From assembly GCA_023432075.1 (NCBI GenBank), contig JAEYVD010000036.1, forward strand, positions 1-6,325: DNA of 6,325 nucleotides, given 5' to 3'. The notes beneath the pieces were generated by a model. The model saw only the letters and a list, made by a program, of their open reading frames with translations, did not search any database and had not been told where the DNA came from. Positions 1 to 6,271 of this stretch are shown here, one piece after another (the first letter of the stretch is position 1; every line of letters starts with the position of its first letter). This DNA comes from Pseudomonadota bacterium. Its GTDB lineage: Bacteria; Pseudomonadota; Gammaproteobacteria; Burkholderiales; Burkholderiaceae_B. Position numbers and translations under genes: made by a program.

Positions 1-785
1 TCCTGCCAGACGGCGTGCAGCGGCAGCACGGTGTACATCTTCTCGTGTTCGACGATGGACTTCATGAGCGGAAGCGAGTCGGCCTCGATCAGGGGCGCGA
101 TGGTGATCTTGCGTGCCCGCGCCAGGCCGTCCAGCGCGTTGCGCAGGCCATTGGGCGCGCCGGGCAGGATGAACGGCAGCCCGTCCAGTTGATCGAAGGT
201 GACCTCGCCGGCCTGCGTGCGCGCATCGCCCGCCGCGCCGACCAGGTACGAATCCACGGACGCCAACGCCTGCTCGCCGGGCGGGCATTTGTCGCCGTAG
301 CGGTACAGGATGGCGATGTCCACGCGGCTGTCGGTCAGCCATTCCTCGATCTGGCCGCTGGAGCCTTCCAGGATTTTCAGATGCACCTTGGGAAACTGCT
401 GGCGCAGCCGCGAAAACAGCCGGCGGATAAGCGGGTGGGCGGTCGATGGCAACAGGCCCAGCGTGACCTCGCCGGCAGGTTCGCGGGCCTCGCCGTTCAG
501 TTCCAGCTCAAGCCGTTCGGCGTCGCCCAGCAGCGTCTGCACCAGCGGGAACAGGCGCTCGCCCACTTCCGACAGGTTCACGCCGCGCCCCGTGCGGTTA
601 AAGAGCCGCGCATTGCACTCGCGTTCCAGCGCATTGATGCGGCGGCTCAGCACCGACTGGTCCTGGTCCAGATACAGCGCCGCGCGCGTGATGCTGCCCA
701 ATTCCGCGATGGCCAGGAAGGCCCGCCATTTGTGAAGGTCGGCGGTCAGGTCCAGGCTCAGGCCCGTGGCTTTTGCGGATGGCAT
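1..785 (-). CDS. LysR-type transcriptional regulator, C-terminus cut by window edge
   Basis: Translating the minus strand from the ATG at 785 gives 261 residues still open at the left edge; LysR proteins are usually about 300 residues, so roughly 40-50 are missing. Residues 18-75 are a classic LysR winged helix-turn-helix: LHKWRAFLAIAELGSITRAA, then SVLSRRINALE and LFNRTGRGVNLSEVGERL. A linker helix follows, and from about residue 105 an effector-binding domain starts (EVTLGLLPSTAHPL, FPKVHLKILEG, RVDIAILY). The stretch around 118-161 resembles Nac-like LysR proteins, which is a family impression only. The ATG at 785 is the only in-frame ATG between the preceding stop (855-857) and the HTH, so it was chosen although no good Shine-Dalgarno precedes it and it adds about 15 residues before the HTH. 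The gene lies 69 nt downstream of the Bug gene in the same orientation, so it may be co-transcribed. It plausibly regulates this catabolic cluster, but no operator was identified. Family assignment is firm; the effector is unknown. Confidence 0.93.
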   Translation of the reverse strand, partial: MPSAKATGLSLDLTADLHKWRAFLAIAELGSITRAALYLDQDQSVLSRRINALERECNARLFNRTGRGVNLSEVGERLFPLVQTLLGDAERLELELNGEAREPAGEVTLGLLPSTAHPLIRRLFSRLRQQFPKVHLKILEGSSGQIEEWLTDSRVDIAILYRYGDKCPPGEQALASVDSYLVGAAGDARTQAGEVTFDQLDGLPFILPGAPNGLRNALDGLARARKITIAPLIEADSLPLMKSIVEHEKMYTVLPLHAVWQ

Positions 786-854
786 GGTCGATGGCGCAGG
801 TCGGCAGTCGGTGGAATCGGCATTAGCGTACGGCAAAAGCGTGCGGGCATGGCG

Positions 855-1826
855 TTATTGCAAACCCAGCTTGCCGCGCTTGATGACCTCGCCCCATTTC
901 TTCGATTCCGCCTCCATCAAGGCGCGATAGGCGTCGGGCGTCGTCGCGACGGGGATGGCGCCCTGGTCGATCATTTTCTGGCGCAGCACCGGGTCGGCCA
1001 GCGACTTGGCGATCGCGTCCGACATCTTGTCCACGATGTCCTTGGGCGTGCCGGTGGGCGCGATGATGCCGTAGTTGGATTCCACGACGATGCCGGGAAA
1101 GCCGGCCTCCTTGGTGGTGGGCACGTCGGGCAGACCCTCGAAGCGTTCCGGGCTGGCCACGGCCAGCGCGCGCAGCTTGCCGGCCTTGATGAAGCCCAGC
1201 GCGGCCGAGGCATCGCCGGGGAACATCTGCACCTCGTTGGACAGCAGTGCGGTCACCGCGGGCGCGGCGCCTTTGTAGGGCACGTGCATGATGTCGATGC
1301 CGGTCTGCTGCTTGAGCAGTTCGCCGCCCAGGTGCGGGGTGGTGACGTTGCCGGCCGAGCCGTAGTTGTACTTGCCGGGGTGTTTCTTGGCGCTGTCGAC
1401 AAACGCGGCCAGGGTGGTATCCGGCAACGACGGGTTGACCATGATCACTTGCGGAATGCGCGCGACCAGCGACACGTACTGGATCTTGGACACGTCGTAC
1501 GGCACCTTCATGACGTGGGGCAGCCCGGTGATGGCGCCCGGCACGCCAAAGCCAAACGTGTTGCCGTCGGGCGTGGCGCGCACGGTGGCGTCCACGCCGA
1601 TGGTGCCGCTGGCGCCGGCCTTGTTCTCGATCACGATGGTCTGGCCCAGGCGCTCGCCCAGCGACGGGGCGAGCAGGCGCGCCAGGTTGTCCACCGAGCC
1701 GCCGGGCGGGTAGGGCACGATCAGCCGGATCGGCTGGCTTGGCCAAGGTTGGGCCGCGTGGGCGGCGGGCGCGGCGGCGCCGCCCAGGATCATTGCCGCC
1801 ACCGCCAGTACGGTTGCTTTTTTCAT
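855..1826 (-). CDS. Bug/TctC-family periplasmic tripartite tricarboxylate transporter substrate-binding protein
   Basis: A 323-residue exported solute-binding protein, the usual size for the Bug (Bordetella uptake gene) family. Residues 1-24 form a Sec signal peptide: MKK, a hydrophobic core, and a probable AHA cleavage site before AQPWPS. Family hallmarks follow in order: PIRLIVPYPPGGSVDNLAR (32-50, with the conserved Asp at 46), VIENKAGASGTIG (65-77), VPYKGAAPAVTALL (182-195), GKLRALAVASPERFEGLPDV (216-235) and YGIIAPTGTPKDIV (252-265). Family members bind small carboxylates in the periplasm and pass them to a TctA/TctB membrane pair, or act as sensors. No TctA or TctB gene is in this window, so the partner must be encoded elsewhere. 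The open frame continues upstream to 2027 inside the dehydrogenase gene; the ATG at 1826 is chosen because it starts the signal peptide and has GGAG 8 nt upstream. Its place after acyl-CoA enzymes suggests the ligand is the cluster's substrate, which is inference. Confidence 0.96.
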   Translation of the reverse strand: MKKATVLAVAAMILGGAAAPAAHAAQPWPSQPIRLIVPYPPGGSVDNLARLLAPSLGERLGQTIVIENKAGASGTIGVDATVRATPDGNTFGFGVPGAITGLPHVMKVPYDVSKIQYVSLVARIPQVIMVNPSLPDTTLAAFVDSAKKHPGKYNYGSAGNVTTPHLGGELLKQQTGIDIMHVPYKGAAPAVTALLSNEVQMFPGDASAALGFIKAGKLRALAVASPERFEGLPDVPTTKEAGFPGIVVESNYGIIAPTGTPKDIVDKMSDAIAKSLADPVLRQKMIDQGAIPVATTPDAYRALMEAESKKWGEVIKRGKLGLQ

Positions 1827-1828
1827 GT

Positions 1829-1838
1829 GTCTCTCTCC
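1829..1838 (-). promoter_or_regulatory. Ribosome-binding site of the Bug gene
   Basis: On the minus strand GGAGAGAGAC runs from 1838 to 1829. Its GGAG core ends 8 nt before the ATG at 1826, which supports this start over the longer open frame reaching 2027. The same 10-mer precedes the enoyl-CoA hydratase gene at 6263-6254. Confidence 0.75.
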
Positions 1839-1842
1839 GGTT

Positions 1843-1862
1843 GCGCCGGCTCGGGCCGGCGC
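1843..1862 (-). other. Perfect 8-bp GC-only intergenic hairpin
   Basis: The arms GCGCCGGC (1843-1850) and GCCGGCGC (1855-1862) are exact inverted repeats around a 4-nt loop. The hairpin sits in the 46-nt gap between the dehydrogenase stop (1873) and the Bug start (1826), 10 nt past the stop codon. No T-run follows in the transcription direction; AACC leads directly into the Bug Shine-Dalgarno. A classical rho-independent terminator is therefore unlikely. An RNA processing or stabilising element, or a modulator of Bug translation, is more plausible, but this is inference from position and structure alone. Confidence 0.6.
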
Positions 1863-1872
1863 GTTGTCATTG

Positions 1873-4224
1873 TCAGGCGCCCTGCAGGCCCAGAACCTGT
1901 TTGGCGTAGATGTTGCGCTGGATCTCGTTGGTGCCGCTGAAGATGGTGGCCGCGAGCGCGTTGACGTAGGGCGCCAGCGCCTGCACGCCGCCGTTGCCGT
2001 AGCCCAGGCGCATCGCCGCGCCGCCATATTCCTCGGCGATCTGAATCAGCAGGGCGCCCAGCCGCTCGTGCGTCTCGGTGGCCCAGATCTTGAGCAGCGA
2101 CAGTTCCGGCGGCAGCGGGCGGCCGGCCTTGGCCATGTCCGCAAACACGCGGTACATCGCGGTCAGGTCGGCGCTGTCCAGCCGCAACTCGGCCAGCCGG
2201 TCGGTGAACGCCGGGTCGGCCAGCAGGCCGCGCTGGCGCGCCAGGCTGAAGATCTGCTGCAGGGCGTGGCTGGCGTGCTTGGGGCTGCCGCTGAACAGGC
2301 GCTCAAACCCCAGCAGCGCCTTGGCGATGCCCCAGCCCGCGTTCAGTTCGCCGACCACATTGCCGCGCGGCACGCGGACCTGGTCGAAGAAGACCTCGCA
2401 GAACTCCTCGTGGCCCGACAGCGTGCGGATCGGCCGGCGGCTGACGCCCGGGCTATTCAGGTCCACCAGCAGGAAGCTGATGCCGGCCTGTTTCTTCACG
2501 GTCTTGTCGGTGCGCACCAGCATGAACATATGCGTCGCGTCCTGCGCCAGCGTGGACCAGGTCTTCTGGCCGGTGACCACCAGTTCGTCGCCGTCGATTA
2601 CCGCCTCGCAGCGCAGCGAGGCCAGGTCCGATCCGGCGTCCGGTTCCGAGTAGCCCTGCGCCCACACCGCCTCGCCGGACAGGATGCCCGGCAGAAACCG
2701 TGCGCGCTGCGCGTCGGTGCCGTAGCGGATGAGGATGGGACCCAGCATGACCAGGCCCTGGTCCGGCGCGCGCGCCACGCCGTAGCGTTCGGCTTCTTCG
2801 ATGAACGCGATCTGCCGGGCGGGCGACAGCGCCATGCCGCCATGCTCGCGCGGCCACGACGGCGCAATCCACCCTTGTCGCGACAAGGTGAAGTACCACG
2901 CCTTGATCTCGTCCCAATGCAGCCGCCACGGAACGTGCCGCAGGTGATCGGGGTAATGCGCGCGAAAGAACCGGCGCAGCAGCTTGCGGAATGCCGCTTC
3001 CGGCATGGCGTTCCAATCTGCGTCGCGCGGGAAATCGGTGGTGTCGTTGCCGTCGGCTGCATCCTCTGCCGTATCGTCCGTCTCCGGCGCCGGGTCGGCA
3101 GCCAGCACGCCATAACGCTGGCGATGCGCCGTGGCGTTGCCCAGCCAGGCGGCCAGGTGCAGGGCGCTGCGGAAATACAGGCTGACGTCGCATTCGTCGG
3201 TGTAGCCGATGGCGCCGTGCAGCTGGATGGCGAGCCGCGCCGCGTCGATGCCGGCGCGCGCGGCGCGGGCCTTGACCCGGCTGGCCGCCGCCTTGCGCGC
3301 CTTGACGTCGCCCGGCGCCGCGGCAAGGACGTTCAGCGCGTCCAGCAGGCTGTTGGACGCCAGCTCGACCTGCAGGGTCGCGTCCACCAGACGGTGCTGC
3401 AGCGCCTGGAACGACGAGAGCGTCTGGCCGAACTGCTTGCGCGTGTTCAGGTAGGCCACCGAATCGGCGAGCACCTGCCGCGCGATGCCCACGAGTTCCG
3501 CGGACTGCATCAGGCGGCCGTCGTCCAGCGCCTCGTCAACCGCGTCCAGCACGCCCTCGCGCGCCAGCAACGCCTCGCCGCCAACCACGGCGGACTCGAT
3601 CGTCAGATGGCAGGCCGGCGAGCCGTCCGCGCGTTCGTGCGCTTGCACCGTGACCCCGGGCGTGCCGGCGGGCAGATAGAACAGCGCAGACCCGGTTTCG
3701 CCATCGGCCGTGACAAGCCAGCCGTCCACGTCCGCGCCGGGGACGACGTGGCGCTTTTCGCCGTTCAGCACATAGGCGCCTTCGCGCGCGGTGAACGTGA
3801 CGCCAAACGCCCCGGCGGATTCGCCGGCTTCGATCTGTCCTTCGGTTTCCTGCCAGGCCAGGCCCACCATTTTTTCACCGGCGCACAAGGCTTGCAGCAA
3901 CGCGTCGCGGGTAGCGGCATCGCCCGCCGGGGTGATGCGCGCCAGCAGCGCGGTGCTCAGCACGCCCGCCCCGACGAGCGGTTCGGGCAACTGGGCGCGG
4001 CCCGCTTCCTCCAGCACGGCGGCCATGGCGTGCCAGCCCAGTCCCAGACCGCCCAGCGCTTCGGGCACGCTCATGCCCAGCCAGCCGACGGCGGCTATTT
4101 CCTGCCAGTACGCGCGGTCGCCGCCCGGGGTGCGTCGCTTGCGTTGCCGCTGGTCGCGGCGCTGCAGAAAGTCGCGCGCGCTGTCGCGGATTTCCTCGAT
4201 CAGTTCGTGGTCGGCGGCGCTCAT
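1873..4224 (-). CDS. Two-domain fused acyl-CoA dehydrogenase (FadE34-like architecture)
   Basis: The protein has 783 residues, about twice the usual 380-400, because two acyl-CoA dehydrogenase domains are joined. The N-terminal half (about 1-370) carries YVLNGEKRHVVPGADVDGWL (151-170), the FAD-contacting pattern RKQFGQTLSSFQALQH (262-277) and QLHGAIGYTDE (334-344). An acidic, probably disordered linker spans about 375-405. The C-terminal half (about 406-783) has HGGMALSP (461-468), YSEPDAGSDLASL (525-537), TGQKTWST (551-558), GFERLF (639-644) and SGTNEIQRN (763-771). Such enzymes oxidise an acyl-CoA to the 2-enoyl-CoA with FAD and pass electrons to ETF. Glu641 aligns by motif with the catalytic glutamate of isovaleryl- and long-chain-type enzymes; the N half has DDGR (234-237) there instead. 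The C half lacks the RxQFG motif, so the halves look complementary. The start overlaps the stop of the CoA-transferase gene as ATGA, and GAGGG lies 6 nt upstream. Substrate unknown. Confidence 0.95.
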   Translation of the reverse strand: MSAADHELIEEIRDSARDFLQRRDQRQRKRRTPGGDRAYWQEIAAVGWLGMSVPEALGGLGLGWHAMAAVLEEAGRAQLPEPLVGAGVLSTALLARITPAGDAATRDALLQALCAGEKMVGLAWQETEGQIEAGESAGAFGVTFTAREGAYVLNGEKRHVVPGADVDGWLVTADGETGSALFYLPAGTPGVTVQAHERADGSPACHLTIESAVVGGEALLAREGVLDAVDEALDDGRLMQSAELVGIARQVLADSVAYLNTRKQFGQTLSSFQALQHRLVDATLQVELASNSLLDALNVLAAAPGDVKARKAAASRVKARAARAGIDAARLAIQLHGAIGYTDECDVSLYFRSALHLAAWLGNATAHRQRYGVLAADPAPETDDTAEDAADGNDTTDFPRDADWNAMPEAAFRKLLRRFFRAHYPDHLRHVPWRLHWDEIKAWYFTLSRQGWIAPSWPREHGGMALSPARQIAFIEEAERYGVARAPDQGLVMLGPILIRYGTDAQRARFLPGILSGEAVWAQGYSEPDAGSDLASLRCEAVIDGDELVVTGQKTWSTLAQDATHMFMLVRTDKTVKKQAGISFLLVDLNSPGVSRRPIRTLSGHEEFCEVFFDQVRVPRGNVVGELNAGWGIAKALLGFERLFSGSPKHASHALQQIFSLARQRGLLADPAFTDRLAELRLDSADLTAMYRVFADMAKAGRPLPPELSLLKIWATETHERLGALLIQIAEEYGGAAMRLGYGNGGVQALAPYVNALAATIFSGTNEIQRNIYAKQVLGLQGA
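4221..4224 (-). promoter_or_regulatory. ATGA stop/start overlap coupling CoA-transferase and dehydrogenase
   Basis: On the minus strand the four bases read ATGA. The TGA ends the CoA-transferase and the ATG starts the fused dehydrogenase. GAGGG at 4235-4231, inside the upstream gene, gives a Shine-Dalgarno with a 6-nt spacer. This arrangement usually means translational coupling, so the two enzymes are probably made in linked amounts. Confidence 0.85.
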
Positions 4225-5444
4225 ACGATGCCCTCGGCGTGAAGCTGCGCGATCGCCGCGTCGGTCAGGCCCAGCTCGGCGTGCAGGACGTCGGCCGTGT
4301 GCTCGCCCAGCATGGGGGGCGGCAATCCCAGTGCGATGGGCGTGCCGGAAAAATGAATGGGATTGCGCACAACCGGCATGCTGCCCAGCGCCGGGTGCGT
4401 CACGCTGCCCAGCACTTGGCGATGCCGAACCTGCGGATCCTCGAACACCTGATCCATGGTGTAGATCGGGCCGCAGGGCACATTGGCGGCTGCCAGCGCC
4501 TGGTTCCAGTCCGCCACCGTGCGCGCCAGCATCGCCGGCTCGATCTGGCGGGACAGATCGGCCTGCGCCGCAGCGCGCTTCGGGTTGGTGTCAAAGCGCG
4601 GATCGGCGGCCAGGTCGGGCAGGCCGATCTCGTTGCAGAAGCTGCGGAACTGCGAGTCGTTGCCCACCGCCACCATCAGGTGCCCATCGCGGCACTCGAA
4701 GGCGCGGAACGGCGCGGTGATCTGCGAGGCCGATCCCATGCGGGCGGGCAACTGGCCGCTGGCCAGGTAGTTCATGCCGATGTGCGAGATGGCCGCGATC
4801 TGCGCGTCCAGCAGCGCCAGGTCGATGTGCTGGCCCACGCCGGAGATCTGGTCGCGGTGCCGCAGCGCGGCAAGAATGGCCGCCACCGCATAAAAGCCCG
4901 CCGTCAGGTCCGACACGGAATAGCCCGCCTTGACCGGTCCCGCCCCGGGCTCGCCGTCCGGCACGCCGGTCACGCTCATCAGGCCGCTCATGGACTGGAA
5001 GATCGGATCGTAGCCGGGCAGGTGGCTGTAGGGGCCAGTCTGGCCGAAGCCGGTGATCGAGCAATACACCAGCCGCGGATTCACTTCCGACAGCGAGGCG
5101 TAGTCCAGCCCGTAGCGCTTCAGGTCGCCCGCCTTGAAGTTCTCGATGACGATGTCGGCCTTCTGCGCAAGCTGGCGCACCAGCGCCTGGCCTTCGGGCC
5201 GCGAGATATCGAGCGTCACGGATTTCTTGCCGCGGTTCATCGCGACGAACGAAGAGGTCTCCCGGCTGGGCTTGCCGTCGCGGTCCGGCATGGGATAGCC
5301 CTGGTGCCGCACGTCGTCGCCGCGGCCGGGGCGCTCCACCTTGATGACCTCGGCGCCGAAGTCGGCCAGCATCTGCGCGGCCCACGGCCCGGAAAACACG
5401 CGGCTCAGGTCCAGGACCTTCACGCCTTCCAATGCACTGGTCAT
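4221..5444 (-). CDS. CaiB/BaiF-family (class III) CoA-transferase
   Basis: A 407-residue protein, the normal length for class III CoA-transferases such as formyl-CoA transferase and CaiB. These cytosolic enzymes move CoA from a donor thioester to a free carboxylate through an aspartyl intermediate. Visible family features are LEGVKVLDLSRVFSGPWAAQ (5-24), MLADFGAEVIKVERPGRGDD (25-44), NRGKKSVTLDI (70-80), ADIVIENFKAGDLKRYGLDY (96-115), NPRLVYCSITGFGQTGPY (122-139) and GYDPIFQSMSGLMSVTG (144-160). The motif SVSDLTAGFYA (176-186) contains the probable catalytic Asp179, matching Asp169 of formyl-CoA transferase. The end, MLGEHTADVLHAELGLTD (378-395), is also typical. The frame is open upstream to 5966, but the ATG at 5444 is chosen because the family N-terminus begins there and GGAG lies 5 nt upstream. 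It starts 11 nt after the hydratase stop and overlaps the dehydrogenase gene by 4 nt. Donor and acceptor cannot be deduced; family call is firm. Confidence 0.96.
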   Translation of the reverse strand: MTSALEGVKVLDLSRVFSGPWAAQMLADFGAEVIKVERPGRGDDVRHQGYPMPDRDGKPSRETSSFVAMNRGKKSVTLDISRPEGQALVRQLAQKADIVIENFKAGDLKRYGLDYASLSEVNPRLVYCSITGFGQTGPYSHLPGYDPIFQSMSGLMSVTGVPDGEPGAGPVKAGYSVSDLTAGFYAVAAILAALRHRDQISGVGQHIDLALLDAQIAAISHIGMNYLASGQLPARMGSASQITAPFRAFECRDGHLMVAVGNDSQFRSFCNEIGLPDLAADPRFDTNPKRAAAQADLSRQIEPAMLARTVADWNQALAAANVPCGPIYTMDQVFEDPQVRHRQVLGSVTHPALGSMPVVRNPIHFSGTPIALGLPPPMLGEHTADVLHAELGLTDAAIAQLHAEGIV

Positions 5445-5449
5445 GGCGG

Positions 5450-5454
5450 CTCCC
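5450..5454 (-). promoter_or_regulatory. Ribosome-binding site of the complete CoA-transferase
   Basis: GGGAG (minus strand, 5454-5450) lies 5 nt before the ATG at 5444 and just before the TAA of the hydratase gene is passed. It fixes the start within an open frame that otherwise extends about 520 nt into the upstream gene. Confidence 0.65.
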
Positions 5455-5455
5455 G

Positions 5456-6253
5456 TTATTTGCCCTGGAACACGGGCGCGCGCTTTTCCAGGAAGGCGCG
5501 CCGCGCTTCCTGCGCGTCCTCGGTCTTGGCGATGGCCGCCGTCATGTCCTGCTCGTAACGGTAGCCGTCGCGCAGGCTCATGTCTTCGATGGCGTTGAGC
5601 GTCTGCTTGGCCAGCACGGACGCCAGCGGGCTCTTGCTGGCCAGCTCGCGCGCCAGTTCCATCGCGCGGTCCATCAGTGCCTCGGCGGGGACGCTGGCCT
5701 CGACGATGCCCAGCCGGTAGAGTTCGTCGCCGTCCACGCGCAGACCCGTCAGCATCATGCGGCGCAGACGCGAGTGTCCAAAGAGCCGCATGCCGTGGCG
5801 GCCGCCGCCCAGCAGTCCGACGTTGATTTCCGGCAGGCCCACCACTGCGGTGGAGGCGGCGATCAGGATGTCGCACGAGGCCACGATGGCCAACCCGGCG
5901 CCCAGCGCCGGGCCGTTGATCGCGCCCACCACGGGCTTGGCGCATTCGCGGATCGCATGAAAGCACTCCCGCGTGCGGCGCGAGTGTTGCGGCAGGTCGC
6001 CCGGCCCCTTGATGGTGGCCGAGCGGTTCTTCAGGTCGGCGCCCGCGCAGAACGTCTTGCCCTGGCCCGACAGGACCACCGCGCGCACATCTGGCGTTTC
6101 CGAAATGCGGTCCAGCACCCAGGACAGCTCGTTCATCATCTCGGTGCTGAGCGCGTTGACGGGCGGGTTGGCCAGCAGGATGGTGGCAACGCCGTCGGCG
6201 ATCGCGACGTCCAGCGCCGTGTACGGCCCGGCCAGGTTCTCCGGCATGCTCAT
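5456..6253 (-). CDS. Enoyl-CoA hydratase/isomerase (crotonase) family protein
   Basis: A 265-residue crotonase-fold protein, the standard length. Motifs in order: ATILLANPPVNALS (23-36), VRAVVLSGQGKTFCAGADL (56-74), PVVGAINGPALGAGLAIVAS (107-126) with CDI (127-129), and VGLPEINVGLLGGG (138-151). The end KRAPVFQGK is typical. By motif alignment with rat mitochondrial enoyl-CoA hydratase, the oxyanion-hole positions are Ala70 and Ala119, the Glu164 equivalent is Glu142, and the Glu144 equivalent is Ala122. One of the two classical hydratase glutamates is therefore missing, so the reaction may be hydration with altered chemistry, isomerisation, hydrolysis or another crotonase-type step. The ATG at 6253 is preceded by AGGAG with a 6-nt spacer; a second ATG two codons later has poorer spacing. 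It lies 18 nt after one CoA-transferase gene and 11 nt before another, consistent with a single operon. The family is certain; the exact activity is not. Confidence 0.94.
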   Translation of the reverse strand: MSMPENLAGPYTALDVAIADGVATILLANPPVNALSTEMMNELSWVLDRISETPDVRAVVLSGQGKTFCAGADLKNRSATIKGPGDLPQHSRRTRECFHAIRECAKPVVGAINGPALGAGLAIVASCDILIAASTAVVGLPEINVGLLGGGRHGMRLFGHSRLRRMMLTGLRVDGDELYRLGIVEASVPAEALMDRAMELARELASKSPLASVLAKQTLNAIEDMSLRDGYRYEQDMTAAIAKTEDAQEARRAFLEKRAPVFQGK

Positions 6254-6264
6254 GTCTCTCTCCT
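6254..6264 (-). promoter_or_regulatory. Ribosome-binding site of the crotonase-family gene
   Basis: AGGAGAGAGAC on the minus strand (6264-6254) directly abuts the ATG at 6253. The AGGAG core has a 6-nt spacer to that ATG, favouring it over the internal ATG at 6247. It lies in the 18-nt gap after the upstream CoA-transferase stop, leaving no room for a separate promoter. Confidence 0.75.
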
Positions 6265-6271
6265 TTGTTGT

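Noticed and set aside
826..846. Near direct repeat gcgtacgg / gcgtgcgg between the Bug and LysR genes
   Set aside because: Eight bases with one mismatch in GC-rich DNA can occur by chance. It partly lies near the Bug stop and does not match a T-N11-A LysR box with dyad symmetry.
823..1746. 307-codon minus-strand open frame overlapping the Bug gene
   Set aside because: It is in a different frame from the Bug gene, its product is Arg/Ala/Gly-rich with no motifs, and it has no plausible ribosome-binding site.
1843..1862. Intergenic hairpin as a rho-independent terminator
   Set aside because: No run of T follows in the transcription direction, and the next gene's ribosome-binding site begins 4 nt later.
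15..1940. 641-codon open frame on the plus strand opposite the LysR and Bug genes
   Set aside because: It is codon-aligned antisense to both real genes, which share one frame. TTA, CTA and TCA codons are rare in GC-rich genes, so this antisense frame stays open by composition. The product has no recognisable fold and is rich in Arg, Gln, His and Gly.
1827..2027. N-terminal extension of the Bug protein to 390 residues
   Set aside because: It would bury the signal peptide and overlap the end of the dehydrogenase gene. The ATG at 1826 has a good Shine-Dalgarno and begins a textbook signal peptide.
1825..4242. 805-codon open frame on the plus strand opposite the fused dehydrogenase
   Set aside because: It is codon-aligned antisense to 1873-4224, whose protein has unmistakable dehydrogenase motifs. 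The antisense product shows no family motif; openness follows from codon usage.
4239..5558. 439-codon open frame on the plus strand opposite the CoA-transferase
   Set aside because: Codon-aligned antisense shadow of a gene with clear CaiB/BaiF motifs; no protein family is recognisable in it.
5445..5966. N-terminal extension of the CoA-transferase to 581 residues
   Set aside because: The added part overlaps the crotonase gene in another frame and looks like low-complexity shadow sequence. The family N-terminus starts at the ATG at 5444, which has its own GGAG.
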